Of a stretch of 30,343 bases of DNA, positions 7,748-15,192 are shown one piece after another. Source of the DNA: JBCFBK01 sp038562555 (GTDB lineage: Bacteria > Bacteroidota > Bacteroidia > Bacteroidales > Prolixibacteraceae); contig JBCFBK010000063.1 of assembly GCA_038562555.1 (NCBI GenBank), positions 1-30,343 of the forward strand, read 5' to 3'. Both the position numbers and the translations under genes were made by a program. The number at the start of each line of letters is the position of its first letter. Positions within the stretch are counted from its first letter, which is position 1. A model generated the notes under the pieces. That model did not search any database and was not told where the DNA came from. It was given only the letters and a program-made list of their open reading frames with translations.

Positions 7748-8338
7748 ATGAAAAATACATCGTTGATCCTGAATCTGGTTTTATTGATCGCCGTACTGGT
7801 TATTTATGTTTTGCATTTTACATCGGCAAAAGGTAATTCCTCAACAGACAAAGGCGGGACTGCTTCGCAGCAGACAGACCTTAAAATTGCCTATGTAAAA
7901 GTGGATTCGCTGATTATGAATTATGATCTGGCACAGGAACTTCATGATTCGTTCACGAAAAACCAGGACGCTTACACGAAGGAATATGCATCCAGACGTT
8001 CAAGATTTGAACAACAGGCCGCAGCTTTTCAGGAGAAAGTCCAGCGTGGAGGTTTTTTAAATGAGCAAAGGGCCGTTCAGGAACGTGACCGTCTTGTCGG
8101 GGAAGAACAGGAGATACAAAAACTTGATCAGGAATTATCGGGCAAATTGGCTGAGTTACAAAACACGAACAATCAGCAGTTGCTTGACAGCTTAATGAAT
8201 TATCTGAAAACGTTCAATGCTGACAGAAAATATTCTTATATTTTTAATGCATCGGGCATTCTGATTGGTGATGACGCCCACAACATCACAAAGGAAGTAC
8301 TAGGAGCTTTAAACAGCAGGTACGCTGCAAAGAAATAA
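7748..8338 (+). CDS. OmpH/Skp-family periplasmic chaperone-like protein
   Basis: Protein of 196 residues. A hydrophobic N-terminal segment (about residues 6-25) acts as signal or membrane anchor; no lipobox or clear peptidase site follows, so it may stay anchored. Then comes a Skp/OmpH-type region starting KIAYVKVDSLIMNYDL (46-61) and a long charged, glutamine-rich coiled coil (about 65-150). The last part, YSYIFNASGILIGDDAHNITKEVLGALN, is the conserved C-terminal strand-helix of the family. Skp proteins hold unfolded outer-membrane proteins during transit through the periplasm. Bacteroidota usually carry several OmpH paralogues, often next to bamA; this copy stands alone, so its clients are unknown. 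A terminator-like hairpin follows at 8359. Confidence 0.85.
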   Translation: MKNTSLILNLVLLIAVLVIYVLHFTSAKGNSSTDKGGTASQQTDLKIAYVKVDSLIMNYDLAQELHDSFTKNQDAYTKEYASRRSRFEQQAAAFQEKVQRGGFLNEQRAVQERDRLVGEEQEIQKLDQELSGKLAELQNTNNQQLLDSLMNYLKTFNADRKYSYIFNASGILIGDDAHNITKEVLGALNSRYAAKK

Positions 8339-8358
8339 TTTTTAGCGACCATAAACAG

Positions 8359-8384
8359 AATCCGGGTTATGCCCGGATTTTTTA
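8359..8384 (+). terminator. Rho-independent terminator after the ompH-like gene
   Basis: AATCCGGG (8359-8366), loop TTATG, CCCGGATT (8372-8379), then a T-rich run. The perfect 8-bp GC-rich stem with T-tract is a classic terminator. It ends only 10 bp before the start of the glycosyltransferase gene, leaving no room for a separate promoter after it. Confidence 0.8.
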
Positions 8385-8394
8385 TTTCGGAAGA

Positions 8395-9582
8395 ATGTCA
8401 TTTGCCCGCCATTACATACAGCAGCATATCGAAGTGCCGGCGCTGATTGATCCGGGACCGTCGCCGGATTTGGGCATAGTCGTCGTGATCCCCTCCTGCG
8501 ATGAACCGGAATTACTGAAGACAATTGAATCGCTTTACTGTTGTAAACCTGCAGGATGCGGGGTGGAAGTGATCGTAGTAATTAATGAGGCACAGGATTG
8601 TCCGGTGGAAATCTGCAGTCAAAACGAACGGACGATGTTTCTGCTTGAAGACTGGAAGCAAGAGAATCGGGGAGCCTTCTTTGCCTTATATCCGTTACAT
8701 CTGAACCCGTTTCCCAAAAAGCATGCAGGTGTTGGTCTGGCAAGAAAAACCGGAATGGATGAGGCCGTTCGCCGGTTTGACTGGTTGAATAAGCCGGATG
8801 GTGTAATTGTTTCACTCGACGCAGACACGCTTGTTGAGCCTAATTACCTGACGGCGATCGAAAAGCTTTTTTATTTTGAACGGTGTCCTGTCGGGACGAC
8901 TATCCGGTTTGAACACCGGACCGGTGAAATTAAGGATGAGGTGCAGCGGGAGGGCATGGTACTGTACGAAGCATACCTGCATTATTATAAAGAAGCTCTT
9001 GCATATAGTGGCTATCCGCATGCGATTTACACAATTGGATCGGCTTTTGCGGTCAGGGCTGACGCTTATGTCCGGCAGGGTGGGATGAGCCGGAGGCAGG
9101 CCGGGGAGGATTTTTATTTTCTCCATAAGCTAACCCAGTTGGGTAAGCTGGCCGAACTGAATACAACCTGTGTTTATCCTTCTGCCCGGGTATCTGCCCG
9201 GGTTCCCTTCGGAACCGGGGCGGCGCTTCAGAAGTGGGTGAAAGGCGACGACAGGTTGCGGCAAACCTACAACTTCAGATCATTCGCTGACCTGAAGAAT
9301 TTTTTTGATCTGGCCACGTTCCTTTATCCGGTTGATCGCTATGATCCGGAAGCGTGGGGGATCAGTGAGCCTGTATCGCGGTTTCTCGAAAATGATCACT
9401 TTGGCGAAGCTTTGCACCAGATCAGACAAAACAGTTCTTCTCCGGGTGCTTTTGCAAAGCGGTTCTTTCAATACTTCAATGCTTTTAAGGTTCTGAAATT
9501 CCTGAATTTTACCCATACCCGTTTTTACGAATATCAGGATCTTTATCTGGCCTGGTCTGATTTGAAAGCGGCTCAGGCATAG
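8395..9582 (+). CDS. Family-2 glycosyltransferase
   Basis: Cytoplasmic GT-A-fold protein of 395 residues. The nucleotide-binding strand VVVIPSCDEPELL is at residues 29-41. The HAGVGLARKTGMDEA segment (110-124) is followed by the metal-binding DAD (142-144) in VSLDADTLVEPNYL, and a GED acidic motif (237-239) in QAGEDFYFLHKL sits where the catalytic base is found in GT2 enzymes. There are no clear transmembrane helices, so it is not a processive synthase. The sugar donor and acceptor are unknown, and no other cell-surface polysaccharide genes are nearby. Its ATG is 10 bp after a strong terminator hairpin, so its expression must come from read-through or from a promoter overlapping the upstream gene. 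Confidence 0.85.
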   Translation: MSFARHYIQQHIEVPALIDPGPSPDLGIVVVIPSCDEPELLKTIESLYCCKPAGCGVEVIVVINEAQDCPVEICSQNERTMFLLEDWKQENRGAFFALYPLHLNPFPKKHAGVGLARKTGMDEAVRRFDWLNKPDGVIVSLDADTLVEPNYLTAIEKLFYFERCPVGTTIRFEHRTGEIKDEVQREGMVLYEAYLHYYKEALAYSGYPHAIYTIGSAFAVRADAYVRQGGMSRRQAGEDFYFLHKLTQLGKLAELNTTCVYPSARVSARVPFGTGAALQKWVKGDDRLRQTYNFRSFADLKNFFDLATFLYPVDRYDPEAWGISEPVSRFLENDHFGEALHQIRQNSSSPGAFAKRFFQYFNAFKVLKFLNFTHTRFYEYQDLYLAWSDLKAAQA

Positions 9583-9584
9583 CA

Positions 9585-9606
9585 GCCGGCAGCCTCCGAA
9601 GCCGGC
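9585..9606. repeat. Possible weak hairpin between convergent genes
   Basis: GCCGGC at 9585-9590 and at 9601-9606 can pair across a 10-nt loop, followed by AAAA on the plus strand. It lies between the convergent glycosyltransferase and decarboxylase genes. With a 6-bp stem and no T-tract it is at best a weak terminator. Confidence 0.35.
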
Positions 9607-9645
9607 AAAACCGTTCCGCAAAAATGCAGGCACTTTCCCGGTAAC

Positions 9646-11097
9646 TTACACGCAGTCGGGGGCGCTGATCAACTCTTCACCGGTTGTCAGAATCAGTTCC
9701 CATGCTTTTTTGACATGTTTTTCCCGGGTATAGGTTTGGCCAATGCTCATCCTCAGCCAGAAAGTGTCGTTCAGCAGGGTATGGGTGAGGTATATTTTTC
9801 CGCTCTGGTTTAGCCGGTCCATCAGGCGTTTGTTAAATGCATTTCCGTTTTGATGACGGAAACATACCAGGTTAAAAAGCGGCTGACTGAGCAGCTCAAA
9901 GCAGTTTGATTCATTGACCCATCCGGCAAATTCCCGGGCAAGGCGAAGGTGTTCTCCAATATGATAGCGCAGCCCTTCCACACCATAATGGCGGATGACA
10001 AACCACAGCTTCAGGGCCCGGAAACGTCTGCCCAACTGGACATGCCAGTCGCGGTAGTCAATGACTGCCCCCTTTTCAGTTGCTTCATTTTTTAAATACT
10101 CGGGAAGAATGCTCAGGGTCCGGATCAAGACCGACTTATCGGCAACATAAAAACAGTCGCAATCGAAATTGGTGAACATCCACTTATGCGGGTTGAAGGC
10201 ATAGCTGTCGGCCAGGTCAAGGCCGTTGAAGTGATGGCGGTAATCGGGGCAAATGGCAGCTGTTCCTGCCATGGCCGCATCGACATGAAACCAGACTCCG
10301 TATTTTTTGCAGATTGTACCGATCGGAATAAGCGGGTCAGCGGCATTCGAAGAGGTGGTACCGACGGTGCCGCATACAAAAAACGGAATCAATCCTTTTT
10401 CAATGTCCTGTTTCATTTGATCTTCCAACGCTTCGGGCAACATGGCAAACCGGTCATCGACTTTGATTTTGCGGAGCCTGTCGGTACCAATGCCGATAAT
10501 CTTTATGCCTTTTTCGAGCGAAGAATGGGTTTGTGTGGATATATAGGCTACCAGCCGGGAAGAGTCGCCTGTTTGGTTGGAGCTGAAGTTGGTCTTTCGT
10601 TCCCGGGCAGAGAGTAAGGCCGCCAGCACGGCGCTCGACGCCGCGTCCTGAATCACGCCGCCTCCGCTGGCTGTAGTCTTAAAACGGGCAGGCAGACCCA
10701 TCATGTCAACAATCCAGTCCATGATATGGCTTTCCAGTTCAGTACACGCCGGACTTGTTGCCCACAACATTCCCTGTACGCCCAGCCCCGACGAAAGCAA
10801 ATCTCCGAGCACGGAAGGACCTGACGAATTTGACTGAAAATAGGCAAAAAAATTAGGCGATTGCCAATGTGTGATTCCCGGCATGATTAATCGGGTTACA
10901 TCTTGCATAACCACGTCGAACGGTTCGCCTTTTGGGGGAGCTTCGGCAGGAAGCTGTTTCCTGATATCGCCGGGTTGAACCGAAGACAACACCGGATAGT
11001 TTTCAACCTGTTCATAATAATCGGCTATCCAGTCGATCAGTTTTTTCCCTTCTTCCCGGAATTTTCCGGGAGACATATGATAACTGCGTTCGTCCAT
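9646..11097 (-). CDS. Aromatic L-amino-acid decarboxylase family enzyme (PLP, group II)
   Basis: Cytoplasmic PLP enzyme of 483 residues, removing CO2 from an aromatic amino acid such as tyrosine, tryptophan or DOPA to give an amine. The N-terminal GITHWQSPNFFAYF (74-87), SPACTELE (115-122), His191 (cofactor stacking), HVDAAMAG with Asp273, and NPHKW with the PLP lysine Lys305 all match animal and plant AADCs closely. The catalytic-loop tyrosine (Tyr334 in LPEYLKN, Tyr332 in the human enzyme) is present, which in this family goes with decarboxylation rather than oxidative aldehyde synthesis. The DYRDWHVQLGRRFRALKLWFV segment is also AADC-like. It lies 62 bp after the small membrane protein gene on the same strand. 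No amino-acid/amine antiporter is nearby. Substrate unresolved; a glutamate decarboxylase role is unlikely. Confidence 0.9.
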   Translation of the reverse strand: MDERSYHMSPGKFREEGKKLIDWIADYYEQVENYPVLSSVQPGDIRKQLPAEAPPKGEPFDVVMQDVTRLIMPGITHWQSPNFFAYFQSNSSGPSVLGDLLSSGLGVQGMLWATSPACTELESHIMDWIVDMMGLPARFKTTASGGGVIQDAASSAVLAALLSARERKTNFSSNQTGDSSRLVAYISTQTHSSLEKGIKIIGIGTDRLRKIKVDDRFAMLPEALEDQMKQDIEKGLIPFFVCGTVGTTSSNAADPLIPIGTICKKYGVWFHVDAAMAGTAAICPDYRHHFNGLDLADSYAFNPHKWMFTNFDCDCFYVADKSVLIRTLSILPEYLKNEATEKGAVIDYRDWHVQLGRRFRALKLWFVIRHYGVEGLRYHIGEHLRLAREFAGWVNESNCFELLSQPLFNLVCFRHQNGNAFNKRLMDRLNQSGKIYLTHTLLNDTFWLRMSIGQTYTREKHVKKAWELILTTGEELISAPDCV

Positions 11098-11159
11098 AAT
11101 TGATTAGGATTTCATGAGAAGTAAAGGGTTATATACCGGGGCGGGCATTGATGTGACCA

Positions 11160-11528
11160 TTAATATGGTTTCACGTTCTGAAATTCGGCTGCTACTTCCG
11201 GTTGTAAAAGCGCCCGGATGGAATAGATCCCGATTGCAGTTCCAATTGGAAAATTCAACAAATTGATGATTGAAAGGATCAATACCAGAATGCGCGCCCA
11301 GCTTTTCCTTTTAATCAGGCCGATGCCACCAACCAGGCCGGGAATTGCAAGAACAACAAGGACAACCGACAGCACCTGGGCAATGAGGGAAAGGACCATG
11401 TTCGCGTTATGATCGTCCGCAAAATTTCCGATCAGCCGCAGCAGAAAGTAAATTGTAAAAGCGCCCAGAAAACTTAGAACGCTTAGAACGATATAAAGCA
11501 CGCCGACAACATTAATGTGTTTTTCCAT
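11160..11528 (-). CDS. Small multi-spanning membrane protein of unknown function
   Basis: 122 residues with about three to four hydrophobic segments (roughly 7-32, 45-70 and 78-105) and a short polar tail. The order of segments (MEKHINVVGVLYIVLS, then GLVGGIGLIKRKSWARIL) resembles small uncharacterised integral membrane proteins found in many bacteria, in which a positively charged loop precedes the last helix. I do not recognise a function. It lies upstream of the decarboxylase gene on the same strand and could be transcribed with it. It is divergent from the 83-residue gene, with an inverted repeat between them. Confidence 0.75.
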   Translation of the reverse strand: MEKHINVVGVLYIVLSVLSFLGAFTIYFLLRLIGNFADDHNANMVLSLIAQVLSVVLVVLAIPGLVGGIGLIKRKSWARILVLILSIINLLNFPIGTAIGIYSIRALLQPEVAAEFQNVKPY

Positions 11529-11571
11529 GTTTGGCTAATTTGCATTAAAATTAGGAAGAATGTGTGAGATA

Positions 11572-11598
11572 GCCATGAATACAACAACTTTTCATGGC
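11572..11598. repeat. Inverted repeat in a divergent promoter region
   Basis: GCCATGAA (11572-11579) and TTCATGGC (11591-11598) form perfect 8-bp arms around 11 bases, between the divergent starts at 11528 and 11699. Size and place fit a dimeric regulator's operator; no regulator is encoded next to it. Confidence 0.4.
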
Positions 11599-11698
11599 GC
11601 AAACGAATAAAAAGTGGCATTGCCGACGTCTTTGTGGTATCTTTTTTGTTGCCACATATTTTGTGTAACTTTACACCGGAAAAAAGGAAGGAACAGAG

Positions 11699-11950
11699 AT
11701 GGAATTTTTTCAGATTTTCATAGTAGCGGTAGCGTTGGTGGCGATTGCTTTTATCGGCTTAGCGATCAAAGCTATCGTAGCCAGGAAAGGGCGTTTTCCC
11801 AATATTCATATCGGAAGTAACCAGGCCCTGAAGGAACGGGGAATAAGCTGTGCGCAGACGTATGATAAGCTTGAACAGGCCAAAGCAAATAGGCCTCTGA
11901 AATTTAAGCCGCTTTCACTGCCCGATGACGAACTCCATATCGGTTGCTGA
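11699..11950 (+). CDS. Small single-span protein beside apbE, candidate Na+-NQR maturation factor
   Basis: 83 residues: an N-terminal transmembrane helix (about 4-26), a basic stop-transfer region (KAIVARKGR), then a polar tail with two cysteines, Cys51 in RGISCAQTYDK and Cys83 as the last residue. An AAGGAAGG ribosome-binding sequence at 11684-11691 precedes the ATG and is unusually good for this genome. Similar small 'membrane or secreted' proteins with a GRFPNxHxGxNxALxxxGIxC motif are, from memory, common in Bacteroidota. Position is suggestive: its stop is 5 bp from the end of apbE, and the nqr operon is 2 kb away. The topology resembles NqrM (DUF539), which helps build the Fe-S centre of NqrD/NqrE, but the NqrM four-cysteine tail is absent. 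The functional link is inference. Confidence 0.75.
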   Translation: MEFFQIFIVAVALVAIAFIGLAIKAIVARKGRFPNIHIGSNQALKERGISCAQTYDKLEQAKANRPLKFKPLSLPDDELHIGC

Positions 11951-11955
11951 GGTCA

Positions 11956-12969
11956 TTATTCGAATTCATCTGTCACCCATGGCTGAAAACCGTCCGAAAC
12001 ATAGGTTTTATAACCTCCATTTTCGTCAGCATAAATAAAATAGACGTCAAGATCATCGCGTGAATTTGCTATTTCAATCGATTTTTCAATCCCTAACACC
12101 ATAAACCCCGTTGCAAAGGCATCGGCTGTCATGCAATCATTAGCCAGTACCGTTGAGCTAAGCAGGCTGTGTTGCACCGGATAACCGGTTTTCGGGTCGA
12201 TGGTGTGCGCATATTTTTTCCCGCCTTCCACGTAGAAATTCCGGTAGTTTCCGGAGGTCGCCAGCGCTTTATCCTTCAATTCCACAATTGCTTTCAGATT
12301 CTGCTGAGAGGCAAAAACATCATCGGTTGGCCGGCTGATACCGATCCGCCAGTAATTCCCTTTTTTATTTTTACCCAGGGCGACCACTTCGCCTCCAATC
12401 TCCACCATATAATTTTTGCAGCCCTTCTTTTTCAGATACTGTCCTGCCAAATCACACGCAAAGCCTTTTGCTATGGCACTGCAATCGAGCATCGTCCCGG
12501 GATGTCCTTTTACGATCCGCCCGTTCTCCAGTTTTATTTTTTTAAAACCCACCAGTTGCTTTAATGAGTCGATCAGTTCCGGTGTAATCTGTTGCTTGTT
12601 TTTGAATCCAAAACCCCAGGCATTGACCATCGGGGCCACCGTTATATCGAACGCACCGTTCGTTGCTTCGGATACTTCAACGGCTTTGTTGTAAACGGTA
12701 AGAAAGTATTCATCGGGAACAGTATCCCGGTTTTGATTAATTTTTGAGAGCGTGGAATTGGGTTTGAAAGTAGACATGGAATAATCCAGTTTTTCCATCT
12801 CCGCTTCAATCCCGTTCTGAAGATCCTGCCCGTCCGGGCTTTCATAGGTGATGTGATAGGTAGTGCCGTAAATCATGCCTTCGTTAGAAATGTACGCTGC
12901 CGGCTGTTTACATCCCCATAGCTGCAGAATCGAAAGAAATAACAGGATGATGATAAACCGTTGGGTCAT
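11956..12969 (-). CDS. apbE: FAD:protein FMN transferase (ApbE), lipoprotein
   Basis: 337 residues. It begins with a lipoprotein signal peptide ending in the lipobox LWGC (Cys20), placing it on the periplasmic face. ApbE uses FAD and Mg2+ to attach FMN through a phosphoester to a threonine in target proteins. Typical segments are MIYGTTYHITY (32-42), LDCSAIAKGFACD, VEIGGEVVALGKN, HTIDPKTGYPV and the metal-binding TADAFATGFMVLG near the C-terminus. The obvious clients are NqrC and NqrB, encoded nearby, which both carry acceptor motifs. A minus-strand TATCTTTG -7 box lies at 12989-12996, just upstream of the ATG. It is convergent with the 83-residue gene, with 5 bp between the stops. Confidence 0.95.
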   Translation of the reverse strand: MTQRFIIILLFLSILQLWGCKQPAAYISNEGMIYGTTYHITYESPDGQDLQNGIEAEMEKLDYSMSTFKPNSTLSKINQNRDTVPDEYFLTVYNKAVEVSEATNGAFDITVAPMVNAWGFGFKNKQQITPELIDSLKQLVGFKKIKLENGRIVKGHPGTMLDCSAIAKGFACDLAGQYLKKKGCKNYMVEIGGEVVALGKNKKGNYWRIGISRPTDDVFASQQNLKAIVELKDKALATSGNYRNFYVEGGKKYAHTIDPKTGYPVQHSLLSSTVLANDCMTADAFATGFMVLGIEKSIEIANSRDDLDVYFIYADENGGYKTYVSDGFQPWVTDEFE

Positions 12970-12988
12970 AATTTCGTTTTATTTGCGA

Positions 12989-12996
12989 CAAAGATA
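12989..12996 (-). promoter_or_regulatory. -7 box of apbE
   Basis: Minus-strand TATCTTTG is an exact TAnnTTTG match, ending 19 bp before the apbE ATG. The -33 region is poor (GGGG at the 19-bp spacing). Predicted leader about 12-15 nt. Confidence 0.5.
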
Positions 12997-13100
12997 ACCG
13001 ATTTTCGGCTGGAAGCCCCGACTCAGGATCATGGTTTTCGTCCTGGAATTTCTCTTTTTCACCTGAACCGGCAGACCGCGAACTTTTTTAACCGAAAGAA

Positions 13101-13131
13101 TTAGAAATGGCTGAAGTATTTTTTAATTTTG
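13101..13131 (+). promoter_or_regulatory. Promoter of the yebC-family gene
   Basis: TAATTTTG (13124-13131) is an exact TAnnTTTG box, with TTAG (13101-13104) exactly 19 bp upstream. Transcription would start near 13138, inside the theoretical N-terminal extension from 13107. This supports ATG 13155 as the real start codon. Confidence 0.55.
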
Positions 13132-13154
13132 TGCCGTCAAAAAAAAAATATTTT

Positions 13155-13865
13155 ATGGGAAGAGCATTTGAATACCGCAGGGCCGCGAAAGAAAAACGCT
13201 GGGGTCATATGTCACGGATTTTTCCAAAGTTGTCGAAAGCGATTACAATCTCGGCAAAAGAAGGTGGTGCTGACCCGGATATGAATGCCAAGCTGCGCAC
13301 AGCTATCCAGAATGCGAAGGCACAAAATATGCCGAAGGATAACATTGATGCGGCTATTAAACGGGCAGCGGGAAAAGATGCCGCGGATTACACCGAGGTT
13401 AATTATGAAGGTAAAGGGCCGCATGGCGTTTTGATCTTCATTGAGTGTGCGACCGATAATACAACCCGGACAGTGGCCAATGTTAAATCTTACTTTAATA
13501 AAGTCGGGTGCAGTCTTGTTCCAACCGGTTCCCTGGAGTTTATGTTTTCGCATAAAGCGGTGTTTGAACTTGAGAAAACCGACAATATCGATATTGATGA
13601 GCTCGAACTCGAATTGATCGACGCCGGACTGGAGGAAATTGAGGTAGACGGAGATGTGGTGTATCTGACAGGTGATTATACCAGTTTCGGAACATTGTCA
13701 AAGGCACTGGAAGATAAGAAGATTGAGGTTAAGAAGGCAAATCTGAAGCGTATTCCCACAACGCCGGTTGAGTTTACTGAAGAACAACTTGAAGATATAG
13801 AAAAATTGCTGGACAAAATCGAAGAGGACGACGATGTTCAGCAGGTTTTCACCAATATTGCCTGA
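13155..13865 (+). CDS. yebC: YebC/PmpR family protein (TACO1-like)
   Basis: 236 residues from ATG 13155. The frame is open from 13107, but a promoter lies inside that extension and the family begins at MGRAFEYRRAAKEKRWGHMSR. The N-terminal motif, the LRTAIQNAKAQNMPKDNID segment (about 42-60), NYEGKGPHGVLIFIECATDN (about 84-103) and an acidic C-terminus are standard. Full-length members are about 240 residues. The family was long annotated as transcriptional regulators; recent work points to a role on the ribosome, related to mitochondrial TACO1. It is convergent with nqrF, and both genes end in one bidirectional terminator. An A10 run lies just before the start codon. Confidence 0.93.
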   Translation: MGRAFEYRRAAKEKRWGHMSRIFPKLSKAITISAKEGGADPDMNAKLRTAIQNAKAQNMPKDNIDAAIKRAAGKDAADYTEVNYEGKGPHGVLIFIECATDNTTRTVANVKSYFNKVGCSLVPTGSLEFMFSHKAVFELEKTDNIDIDELELELIDAGLEEIEVDGDVVYLTGDYTSFGTLSKALEDKKIEVKKANLKRIPTTPVEFTEEQLEDIEKLLDKIEEDDDVQQVFTNIA

Positions 13866-13901
13866 AAAAAAGGCCTTTCGCTCAGCGAAAGGCCTTTTTT
13901 T
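13865..13901. terminator. Bidirectional terminator between yebC and nqrF
   Basis: A perfect 17-bp inverted repeat: seven A, then GGCCTTTCGC, loop TCA, then GCGAAAGGCC and seven T. It works in both directions with an A/T tract on each side. It overlaps the last base of the yebC stop codon and two bases of the nqrF stop codon, so both genes end within the structure. Confidence 0.92.
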
Positions 13902-15162
13902 AACTGCCAAAGTCATCGTACAGAACATTTTCATCCGGAACGCCCAAATCATACAGCATTTTCTGAACAGCCGCATTCATCATTGGCGGACCGCAAAGAT
14001 AATAGTCGATTTCTTCAGGTTCCTCGTGTTTGCTTAAATACTGATCGTAAATAACCTGGTGGATGAATCCGGTAGGACCGCTCCACTTGTCTTCGGGAAG
14101 CGGATCAGATAAAGCCAGATTAAAAGAAAAGTTCGGAAACCTGTCCTCAATGTCTTTAAACTGATCGTAATAGAACACTTCTTTCCAGGAGCGGGCTCCG
14201 TACCAGAACGATATTTTTTTATTTGATTCTTTCAGGGTATGGAACAAATGGAAGAGATGTGAACGCATGGGCGCCATACCGGCACCACCCCCGATAAACA
14301 TCATCTCGTTGTCGTTCTTCTTCAGGAAAAATTCGCCATAGGGGCCGGATATGGTTACTTTGTCGCCTGGTTTACGCGAGAAGATAAACGAGGAGCAAAT
14401 ACCCGGATTCACTTTTTGAAAACCACCGTTCACGCGGTCAAAGGGTGGAGTTGCGATACGGATGTTCAACATGATAATATTTCCTTCGGCAGGGTGGTTG
14501 GCCATGGAATAAGCGCGGAACGTCGGTTCCGGGTTTTTCATGGTCAGATTGAACATACCGAATTTCTCCCATTCGGGGCGGAATTTTTCTTCCACTTCAA
14601 TATCTTTGAAATTCACCTCAATTTTTGGAACATCAATCTGAATATAGCCCCCCGATTTGAATTCAAGATGTTCACCTTCGGGCAGTTTTACAACAAATTC
14701 CTTGATGTAGGTGGCCACGTTACGGTTTGAAACCACTTCACATTCCCACTTTTTAACGCCGAGCACTTCCTGGGGAATTTCCATTTTTAGGTTATCTTTT
14801 ACCTTGATCTGGCAGGCCAGGCGCCAGTCATTCGCCTGCTCTTTTCTTGTGAAGAAATCGGTTTCGGTAGGGAGGATTGAGCCGGCACCCTCGAAGACCT
14901 GGCAGCGGCACATGCCGCAGGTACCTCCACCTCCGCAGGCAGACGGAAGAAATACTTTGTTGTTTCCCAGGGTGGTGAGCAGACTGCTTCCTGTTTCAGT
15001 CTCGATTTCAAGGTATCCTTCGTTGATATCGATCTTCACCTTCCCCGAGGGACTTAGTTTTTTCTTGGCATACAACAGGACAGAAACCAGCAGGATGATC
15101 ACCAGCAGGAATACGATCACGCTGATTGCTATAATGGTTGTTTGGGTAGCTAATAATATCAT
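13900..15162 (-). CDS. nqrF: Na+-NQR subunit F (NADH-oxidising, 2Fe-2S and FAD)
   Basis: 420-residue electron-entry subunit taking electrons from NADH through FAD to a 2Fe-2S cluster. An N-terminal anchor helix (about 8-32) is followed by a plant-type ferredoxin domain with cluster ligands Cys76, Cys82, Cys85 and Cys117. Then come an FAD-binding domain with RAYSMANHP and an NADH-binding domain with GGGAGMAPMRSH and YYLCGPPMMN, ending in the usual DDFG sequence. It is the last gene of the nqrABCDEF operon, 30 bp after nqrE, and stops inside the bidirectional terminator. No NqrM/DUF539 gene follows, where gamma-proteobacterial operons carry one. Confidence 0.97.
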   Translation of the reverse strand: MILLATQTTIIAISVIVFLLVIILLVSVLLYAKKKLSPSGKVKIDINEGYLEIETETGSSLLTTLGNNKVFLPSACGGGGTCGMCRCQVFEGAGSILPTETDFFTRKEQANDWRLACQIKVKDNLKMEIPQEVLGVKKWECEVVSNRNVATYIKEFVVKLPEGEHLEFKSGGYIQIDVPKIEVNFKDIEVEEKFRPEWEKFGMFNLTMKNPEPTFRAYSMANHPAEGNIIMLNIRIATPPFDRVNGGFQKVNPGICSSFIFSRKPGDKVTISGPYGEFFLKKNDNEMMFIGGGAGMAPMRSHLFHLFHTLKESNKKISFWYGARSWKEVFYYDQFKDIEDRFPNFSFNLALSDPLPEDKWSGPTGFIHQVIYDQYLSKHEEPEEIDYYLCGPPMMNAAVQKMLYDLGVPDENVLYDDFGS

Positions 15163-15192
15163 TGTTACGCGCTGTTTATTAAATTTATGCGA

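Noticed and set aside
9646..11097. Glutamate decarboxylase as the identity of the PLP enzyme
   Set aside because: The N-terminal GITHWQSPNFFAYF, NPHKW and LGRRFRALKLWFV segments are AADC-specific rather than GadB-like, and no glutamate/GABA antiporter is nearby.
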